Positions 56,800 through 64,000 of a DNA stretch of 64,000 nt are shown in pieces. The position numbers and the translations under genes were made by a program. Position 1 is the stretch's first letter. Every line of letters begins with the position of its first letter. The DNA is taken from contig NC_092859.1 in NCBI RefSeq assembly GCF_032062135.1, positions 154,163,664 through 154,227,663 on the forward strand, given 5' to 3'. The DNA comes from Pyxicephalus adspersus. Lineage: Eukaryota > Chordata > Amphibia > Anura > Pyxicephalidae. The notes under the pieces were generated by a model. The model made no database searches. It was given only the letters and a program-made list of their open reading frames with translations, and was not told the origin of the DNA.

Positions 56800-57154
56800 G
56801 GGCCTGATTTATTAAAGCTCTCCAAGGCTAGGGAAGATACACTTTCATCAGTGAACCTGGGTGATCCAGCAAACCTGGAACGGATCTGGTCCGGGATTGA
56901 AACCATGTGCTGACAAATAGCAAATTACTTTTAGGAATTCCATTCCAGGTTTGCTGGATCACCCAGCTTTACTGATTAAAGAGTATGCTCCGGGCAGGGT
57001 CCTCTCCTCCTGTATCACTGTCTGTATTAGTCTGTCATTTGCAATGCCTATTTAATGTACAGCGCTGCGTAATATGTTGGCACTATATAAATCCTGTTTA
57101 ATAATAATAATAATAATGCTCTCCAGCCTTGGAGAGGTTTAAAAAATCGGGCCC
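56800..57154. repeat. MITE family A copy split by an L2 tail
   Basis: The outer parts 56800-56990 and 57116-57154 make one family A element, GGGCCTGATTTATTAAAGC to its complement ending 'atcgggccc', flanked by CATT on both sides (56796-56799 and 57154-57157, boundary approximate). The right arm is interrupted by L2. Confidence 0.85.
56991..57115 (+). mobile_element. L2 3' tail with target duplication ATGCTC
   Basis: The 125-base tail reads 'cctgtatcactgtctgtatt', 'gtacagcgctgcgtaatat', (AAT)n. ATGCTC precedes it (56985-56990) and follows it (57116-57121). Removing the insert restores the 'gagtatgctctccagcctt' continuity of family A, which confirms the junctions. Confidence 0.9.
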
Positions 57155-57483
57155 ATTGACCGCCCCCAACAAGAACGCTGTACTAAATGTCAGCAGATCT
57201 GGGAATTCATTGTCACTACATCAGAAAATCTTCAACGGAGATCCTCATGGTGGGATCACTAGGTAATATTTTTATGAAAGTTGACGGGTATTGATTTCAT
57301 TAACATTGCATTTACTATGCAGCGCCTTTATGCATGATACAGACATGTACAAATTTGGAGTATATTCAGTACAGTTTATGATCCCTGCTGATTGGAGGAC
57401 TCTGATCCAAACTCTGCAGGGGAGTGTCAGATCTCTGCAGAGAGACCACCATGATTAGGTACTATCCAGTGTGACACAGGCTA
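57155..57483. other. Intronic DNA, nothing recognised
   Basis: No exon or repeat was identified. Confidence 0.5.
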
Positions 57484-57765
57484 GAACAGAGTTTCTCATC
57501 TGGGGTTCCTCCGGAGGTTACTGGGGATTCCTGGAGCAGTTTGTACCTCTCAGGTCAGTTTAGGTGACCCCAATCATCTTTTTGGCTATCTGTAATGGTG
57601 ACATTCTTCCCAATAGCCAGCAATGTAAGAGGAATTCTTCCCACTGACCACCACACTAATATACTGTGATCTCTAGCTATAGTAAATATAGAAGGAGTTC
57701 CCAAAGACCTGAAAGTTATTTCCAAGGGTTCCCCCATGTTAAAATGGTTGAGAAAAATTGGGTTA
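57484..57765 (+). repeat. MITE family B copy, near full length
   Basis: It runs from 'cagagtttctcatctggggt' to 'aaatggttgagaaaaattgg', with all landmarks in order. It is the clearest copy for defining the family. Confidence 0.8.
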
Positions 57766-59052
57766 GGGGATTGCAAGTTTATTTATTTTCTCTGAGTTGC
57801 AAATAAATTAGAATGAATCCTTCAAAACTTTATTTTACCGGGGACATATTTCCACAGAGCCCCCAGAAATTTATGTTACAATACCAGCTTTTACAATTAT
57901 CTTGAAACGTTGGCAGGTGGCTTTAAAAAAAACTGGTTTGAGGACAATACACTGACATCAATTTAAGAAAAAAATAATAATACATGTTTCACTTGTGACA
58001 TGTTCCTTCTGCCCCCTCTGACCTTTTTGGTGGTAGTTTTATGTTAAGGGCTTTGCTAGTAACATGTAAAGTCAACACATTACATTTGCAAAAATGCATT
58101 TTTTTTAAAATCCCTATTCGGGATGCCTTGCTTTTATCTCCCCCCGGTTCCTTCTCCATAGGACAGAATGGACATCATTGCTGAACTGCCACTTATACTA
58201 ATAACAGATTATTTTGGCAACAGGTGTGTATTTGGCATAGCTCTTTTGCCAATTCCCCTAAGATGATGGATCTCAATTTTAAAATGTAATAAATTGAATG
58301 ATTTCAGCTAAAGGTTTCACCTAGATGGTGTTTGGTTTTCTGGGAGCCTATTGGTGTACATGACAATAGTCTACAAATCTGTTCATATCTGTCTAAGAAA
58401 TGTTACCTGTTACAGGTGTTACATGAAGCATTTCACCTGTGGATTTAGGAATTACCTAAAATGCTTCATAAATATATGGCCAGCCTGCCCCTTTAATATT
58501 GTTTCACAGAGGATTCATAATTACTAATAAAAATAAAAAGTTCTACCAGACTGGAAAGGATTTATCTGCCATATATCCCGCCTGCCGATAAATCTGTGTT
58601 GTGATATATTGTAGATTGCATTCCCCTTTGCTTGTATAAATTATTGAAAATGCCTTTCCAGACACCCAACCCACACTAATTAAAGTTTCCCAGTGAATTG
58701 ACTTAACAAAATTTATGAACGTTAATAACACCAAATGAGTATTATAATCAGAATTTAAGCCAAATAAATCATCTGGTACAATTAGACCCAAATGTAATTC
58801 TTCTTTGCAGCGGGTTGACTCCCGCCAGGTGTGTTCCTATTGTATTGTGTGATCATGGAATTACTTGGCAGCGGTGCGGGTCAGAGGGGGGAACAGGTGG
58901 TAAAACAGATGGGGCGAATCCAGCGGCCTCCATACTGTATCATAATTATCTCTTCCCGCCAATAATGATTAACATGTATTCTCCTATGCACTCCGACCTA
59001 CTGAGAAGACTGGCTAACCACTGCAATCACTTACATATTATATATATATATG
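57766..59052. other. Intronic DNA; possible conserved block
   Basis: 58490-58860 is repeat-free, with several TAAT/ATTA cores and even composition. It is a candidate conserved non-coding element. No exon was recognised. Confidence 0.35.
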
Positions 59053-59337
59053 TACAAGGTCTGGCTATAAAATAATGAGACTGATATAATATCTCACTCT
59101 TATTCATTTATATGACAATTATAATGTTTGTCCCCTTCAATATTCTCTCCATTCCCAATGAAGCACCAACGGCGTCTTGTTCCCACTGGTGGAAGGCGTG
59201 GAGCAGATCAGTTTCTGATGCTTTTTTCTTTTCTGCATCCATTGACACAAAGCGTGTTCCTTTAATCACCAATTTCAATTTAGGAAAAAGAAAAAAGTCC
59301 CAAGGTGCCAAATCTGGTGAATATGGAGGATGTTCCA
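59053..59337 (-). pseudogene. mariner transposon, 3' remnant of a second subfamily
   Basis: TA then CAAGGTCTGGCTATAAAATA at 59055 is a mariner-type terminus. On the minus strand 59337-59108 encodes HPPYSPDLAPWDFFLFPKLK, the block holding the last catalytic Asp of mariner transposases, then GTRF and a C-terminus ..WE.....MERILKGTN and stop at 59108. The frame is open but everything upstream of this block is deleted. The terminus differs from the mariner ending at 53408, so the two belong to different subfamilies. Confidence 0.85.
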
Positions 59338-59619
59338 GCGTAGTAATGTACTAATAGAACCAGCATCTCCTGGATCTAAGAATGGCCAAGATAATAGTAA
59401 GCTATGAAGTTTTTAACTCAGGTAAAGGTGGTAGGACACAGACTTTGCTAGAAGTGTCACTTAAATCTTCAGCTTTCTAATAAAAGCCCATTGGAAGGTT
59501 CTATATAAAGGAATTCTCTATAAATAAATGCATATTTATAAGACATTAAAAAATTGTCAAATGTACCCCTATTTGCCTTATTCAAAACATTCTTGTTTGG
59601 ACCAGGTCACCATCTGAAT
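59338..59619. other. Intronic DNA, nothing recognised
   Basis: No exon or repeat was identified. Confidence 0.5.
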
Positions 59620-59810
59620 GGAGTTTGTATGTTCTCCATGGGTTTTCTCTGGGCACTCCGGTCTCATACCGCATTCCAAAAACATACGGTTTGGCTTCCC
59701 ATCAATATTTGTATGTTTTTAGACCCCTTTGAGGGACAGTTAGTGACATGACTATTTGTAAAACACTGTACAATATGTTGTTACTATATAAAGATCATAC
59801 ATTTATAATA
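59620..59810 (+). mobile_element. SINE fragment: central domain and L2-like tail
   Basis: 'gaatggagtttgtatgttct', 'gggttttctctgggcactcc', 'cattccaaaaacatac', 'cctttgagggacagttagtg' and 'acaatatgttgttactatat' follow the order of a vertebrate tRNA-type SINE of which 28917-29106 keeps the head and tail. The pol III boxes are missing here. Confidence 0.7.
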
Positions 59811-61067
59811 ACATCTTCCCAGGATAAATGTAAAGTAGTGTTTTTCCTCTTGTGTAGTTATGGGTGAACTTGACCACCTACCTTTTCCCAGGGATCTCTA
59901 TTGAAGTCTAAGGGAGTTCTTTTTAGGGCAATTCCTTTTTTTTAATGATTTAGAAAAAAAAGAAGATCCCTTTTGCCTTAAATAAAAAGATTATCTATCC
60001 TTTTTTTAAGTAAAATTGTTGGTGATAGATCCACAATAAAGCTGCAGCACCCTAAAGCCTCAATTCCAACCCCTTTTCCACCGAGTCCATGATCAAATTG
60101 CCTTTACATATTTTGTACCTTTCCCTAGTTTTCAACTTGATCCATAAGAGGAAACCTATACCGGAATATTGTGTACCCTTGTAGCAGATTGGGGTAGTTT
60201 GGGAGCAAAGAGAAGACTAGGAAATGTTCTGTAGAATGCCAGCTGTGAACCTTTCACTTTAAACTCTTCTTTAAACACACACCAACGTAAATTCTTCATT
60301 CACCTTTGTAATTCATGATTCACCACCTATACACTGTACATTCATATGGAAATAGGACTTAGAGAAATAACAGCTGAAAATAATTGTTTTCCACAAGGGA
60401 GCATGAAAACAGAAATATTATCATGTCCTCGCCATTGTGACCAAGTACAAAAGCAATCATTGTAACTGAATGAAAAGCTTAGACTCACAAATACTCAAAG
60501 GATGTAACACAATTCACTGAGGTTGTTTGGTACCAAGTAATATCTACAGGAGAAGGTCTCTTGCCCAAAGAATCGAGGTGACATAGGCTAATGGAGTTGG
60601 TTCACAGACACCTCTAACGGATATCATTTCCACATAAAGCAAGAGACAAGAAGATTTATAAATACGGAACAAGAAATAAATGTCATTGCTTGAGGAGTGT
60701 AATTACAACATAGTCCAGTCTTGTATAGGGAGTATATTGTGGTCACATATTTATTTATTTATTATGGTTTAGAGTAAAATAATTTGTATAATTTTTTTAC
60801 ATAATATAATAGTATGCTTTTTGTTGTTTTACTGAGCTCAACAGCTAAATCTGCAATTTACACATACTTAGGAAAAAGGTAACTACTTACCCTATTGCCT
60901 CCTCATTTAACACAACATAGGAAGAATCAATCGTACACATTGTCTAAAAGAGAACCGGTCTTGCTGTGCTTGTTCTTTTGCAGAACGAAAGAAAGAGAAA
61001 GACTAAAATAAAATGTAGGGATGTCTTCCCAAGGCAATTATTTTTTTAAGCACATAATATAATTGGG
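59811..61067. other. Intronic DNA; possible conserved block
   Basis: 60240-60720 is repeat-free with conserved-non-coding texture. No exon was recognised. Confidence 0.35.
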
Positions 61068-61149
61068 TAATAAGGTTTCAAAGTAAAGATAACAGAGACT
61101 GTTGATCCAGGGAACATCCGATTGCCTCACGGAATCAGGAAGGAATTCC
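61068..61149 (+). repeat. CR1 3' UTR fragment joined to L2
   Basis: 'tttcaaagtaaagataacag' and 'gttgatccagggaacatccg' match the CR1 UTR at about 460-530. It stops at 'caggaaggaattccc', exactly where L2 begins. Confidence 0.8.
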
Positions 61150-61698
61150 CAATCTGCTGCATCTCTTTGTAGTTCTCTTCATTGGCTTCCATTTCACCTT
61201 TGAATCAAATTCATCTCCTGTGCTTTGCCTTCAAATCCCTCCACAGTTCTTGTCCCACTTACCTTTCTGACCTGATAGAAAAATCCCCCCCTAGCTGCTC
61301 TCTTTGCTTCTCCAATGACCTACTAATGACTTCCTCACTCATAACCTCATCACATGCACGGCTCCAAGATTTTTCTAGAGCTCCCCCGACTCTCTGGAAT
61401 GGTCTTTCTCGTTCTTTTCGGCTTGTTCCCACTTTCTGCTCATTTAAAAGACTTCCTAAAACCCAACGCTTCAACCTCACTTACCCGTCTTCTTCTCTCT
61501 CCTAAACCCTCAAGGCTCACCCACCATTCCATATCCCCCCTCCCGTTGTATGATACTTCCCCCACCTCATAGATTGTAAGCTCTTCTGGGAAGAGTCCTC
61601 TCCTCCTCCTGTGTCACTGTCTGTATCTGTCTGTCTTTTGCAACCCCTATTTAATGTACAGCGCTGCGTAATATGTTGGCGCTGTATAAATCCTGTTT

Positions 61699-61734
<36 letters not shown>
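61150..61734 (+). pseudogene. L2-clade LINE, reverse transcriptase C-terminus and 3' UTR
   Basis: This parallels 53630-54120: 'tttgtagttctcttcattgg' (SLHWLP block), LLCFAFKSLHSSCPTYLS, SNDLLMTS, RAPPTLWNGL.RSFR, F...LPKTQ, then the UTR and tail 'gtacagcgctgcgtaatat' with (TAA)n at 61700-61733. It is frame-broken, 5'-truncated and inactive. Confidence 0.85.
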
Positions 61735-62134
61735 TTTTAAGCTGCTGGTATTTTATCTGAAATCCTCTGTTAAAAATTCATATTGTGCTGAGTCACAAGG
61801 GTAACATGGATACATTTTGGGGTTGGTTAACTAAACAATGTGGAGAACCGTTCTGGAAGGGTCGTTGGTCTCAGTCCTGGGGCTGAATCTGGAGCTGAGA
61901 GAGAAAGCTCCTGAACCTCTTGAAGTCCTTATCTAAGCTGATCCTGGATACAAGAAATGGGGACCTGGAGTCACACTAAAACCTTCCCTGGAGAAAACAG
62001 AAGATTCTCTGCTTTGTTTACAGTACATTTGACAAAATGGATCAGCTTGGGGAAATCTGGGCATTGATCATGGCACTGTTAGCCAGTGAAAAGCTGCTAC
62101 ACATTGAGCATGACTGTGACATGGTAGAGCCCCT
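61735..62134. other. Intronic DNA, nothing recognised
   Basis: No exon or repeat was identified. Confidence 0.5.
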
Positions 62135-62865
62135 GCATTCAGTGCCTCCCCCACTTGGCCCAATATACACCAGACAAATACTTTGGGTAAATGGCTTTTT
62201 AGGCCTTTTATTAACCAAACACCTTTATCAATAATAATATAATCATAAATAACAATACACAAATAAATCCTTTACATTTTTAACCTTTAGTTCAAACACC
62301 CCCCTGGTTACTGGTCCTTGAAGACCCCCACTACAACACCCCCATACTACTGAGTCTGCACAGCGTGATTATATATGCTACCACCTCCGGGAACAATACC
62401 ATCAGCACTCGCAGCCCTTTTCCAACCAAACTATTAAACCTTCCCTTAACCACAACAACTCCAGAGATTCCCATACCTTAGATGGGTCTCTCACCCCCAC
62501 TAAAATGATAAAACCAAACACCTCCCTCGAGGACCTCACCGCCAGCCTCTTACCCAAACAACACTAACCCCAGAGCTACCCCCAAAAACAAGGGAGAGTG
62601 GGTGGGAAACTTTCCCCACTCTCCCCGTTCTGCTGCAAATGATCCTCCCTTTCCGTTCTCCCACCCTTTTTCACACCCCGCCTGCTCTCCCCTAGCAATC
62701 TGCCTTCCGACCCTTCCAGCACCTAACCCCTCCACTGCCTGCTTCCTACCCCTTAAAGTCATGGAGGCCTTCCACTAACCCTCTCCGTGATCTCCTGCTC
62801 CAGGCCTCTCTTTCCAGAACCTTTTTCCAAGTTCTGAAATTGGGTTTAAGAAAAGACATATATGA
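62135..62865. other. C-rich strand-asymmetric block, unclassified
   Basis: The plus strand is strikingly poor in G and rich in C (runs such as 'caaacacccccctggttact', 'cctcaccgccagcctcttac'). On the minus strand this would be a G-rich sequence with AATAAAAGGCC near 62205. It may be an LTR or other retroelement end on the minus strand. No coding domain was recognised. Confidence 0.4.
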
Positions 62866-62993
62866 ACTGAACTGAAGGGTGTTATACCTTGTGATAATGT
62901 ACTTCAATCAGGAAGGTGGGTACAGCCTGCAACAACAATCCCCAGCTGGAGGAATTTATAAAGGAGCCATTGTACCAACCTAGTAAAGACAAT

Positions 62994-63198
62994 GGACCTG
63001 ATTCATGAAAGCTCTCCAAGGCTGAGAGGTTACACTTTCATCAGTGAAGCTGGGCGATCCAGCAAACCTGGAATAGATTTCTTAAAAGTCATTTGCTATT
63101 GGCTAGCAAATGTTTTCAGTCCCGGACCAGATACATCCCAGGTTTGCTGTATCACCCAGCTTTACTGTTTCCTCTTCAGCCTTGGAGACCTTTGTCTT
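62994..63198. repeat. MITE family A copy
   Basis: It runs from 'ggacctgattcatgaaagc' to 'cagccttggagacctttg'. The interior 'tgaagctgggcgatccagca' and its inverted partner are well kept, while the right terminus is eroded. Confidence 0.75.
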
Positions 63199-63540
63199 TA
63201 GTTTCTACACAGATACATAGCATGTAGTAGCTTCATGAAGAGAAAACACCTTCAGCGCTAGCCAAAAAGCCACATGATATTTCATATTAATTCTTTTGTT
63301 TTGGTAACACCCCATAAGGTATATACCCATCTTCTAACCCATCTTCCTGTTCAAGCCAATCATGGGTGTATGTTTAGTAGAAAGGTCTTCTAAATGCACT
63401 TGATGCCCCCAGGTGATAAATCTTGTTCTCTCTTGGGGTGACCTCCAAATGGCATCCATCTTCTTGGCTTCTATGGAAGTATTACATACATATGTAAGTG
63501 TGATGCTGTTATATTTGGGTTATGTCATTGTAAAATACAG
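63199..63540. other. Intronic DNA, nothing recognised
   Basis: No exon or repeat was identified. Confidence 0.5.
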
Positions 63541-64000
63541 TACACTGCCTGGCCAAAAAAAGTCCTTTGGAGGCTATGTTATGATCTGGGTACCTGTGGG
63601 GTGGTGCTACAACCTGGAGTGCCTGTGGGGGCAGGTTTATGATCTGGGGTACCTGTGGGGGCACTTTTATGATTTTGGGTTGCTTCAGTTTGTCAGGTCT
63701 AGGTTTTTATAACACTGACTCCCTGAATATAAGGAATGACCAGGTTTCTCCATCAATTAATTTTTTTGTCCCTGATGGCCTTAGGATATTCCAAGAAGCC
63801 AGGATTCAGATTGTGAAAGGGTCGATCGGAGAGCATGAGACATATTTGTCACCTATGGCTCGGACACCTCCAATCCAAACCTGAACCCCTTTGAGAAGCT
63901 ATGGGATGCTGGAGAAGACTTTACACAACAGTCCGACTCTTCCATCATCATAACAAGATCTTGGGAGAAAATGAATGCAACGTTGGAGGGAAATAAATGT
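63541..64000 (+). pseudogene. Tc1-like transposon, short-interior copy (runs off window)
   Basis: The terminus TACACTGCCTGGCCAAAAAA at 63542 matches the inverted end of 16014-17853. About three ~28-base units 'gatctgggtacctgtgggg' follow (63575-63665), then transposase C-terminal sequence: VPDG..IFQ.A.IQIVK, HET.LSPM, NLNPFEKLWDAGED and SSIIITRSWE.K, frame-shifted. The third catalytic position lies in the NPFEKLW neighbourhood. The N-terminal half is missing, so it is internally deleted, and the 3' end lies beyond 64000. Confidence 0.8.

Overview
The window reads as nuclear DNA of a vertebrate, most likely an anuran amphibian. It is AT-rich, has very low coding density, and is crowded with CR1- and L2-clade LINE 3' ends, tRNA-derived SINE pieces, Tc1 and mariner transposons, and many copies of palindromic MITEs of the kind seen in frog genomes. 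The frog assignment is inference from repeat content and from one receptor exon. Four assembly gaps of N longer than 60 bases (6558-7304, 24956-25931, 42325-42392, 52079-52535), one 39-base gap (5795-5833) and a single N (44380) interrupt it; several sit inside or beside repeats.

Only one host protein-coding feature is well supported: the first coding exon of a QRFP (26RFa) receptor, QRFPR/GPR103, on the plus strand at 32776-33118. It has an optimal Kozak start, transmembrane helices 1 and 2, and a consensus splice donor. A TATA-like box and initiator match lie about 440-475 bases upstream, and the inferred leader carries upstream ORFs, two of which overlap the receptor start. I did not recognise exon 2 downstream, so everything from 33119 to 64000 is best read as intron 1 or sequence beyond it. 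Everything from 1 to about 32300 is upstream intergenic sequence.

Region by region: 1-6.1 kb holds MITEs, a CR1 tail, a hAT-type MITE with perfect 20-bp inverted ends and a MITE with an internal 20-bp tandem array. 7.9-11.5 kb has two degenerate minisatellites. 12.6-13.5 kb is a CR1 reverse-transcriptase fragment. 16.0-17.85 kb is a Tc1-like element whose interior has grown into a minisatellite about 1 kb long and then received an insertion. 21.9-24.2 kb is strongly palindromic. 27.4-28.8 kb is a minisatellite split by a CR1 copy. 28.9-29.9 kb holds a SINE and a MITE inside a MITE. 36.6-44.6 kb (intron) carries scattered MITEs. 45.3-47.8 kb is a 38-bp minisatellite with higher-order periods, itself interrupted by MITEs. 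48.2-54.1 kb holds two further MITEs, a solo LTR, a broken mariner and an L2 fragment. 56.8-64 kb holds more MITEs, a second mariner remnant, a CR1/L2 junction and the start of a second Tc1-like copy that runs off the window.

The most interesting signal is the repeated birth of tandem arrays inside DNA transposons, with one short and one expanded version of the same Tc1 interior in the same window. There are also several datable nested insertions and a cluster of long hairpins. I saw no undescribed enzymatic or defence system.
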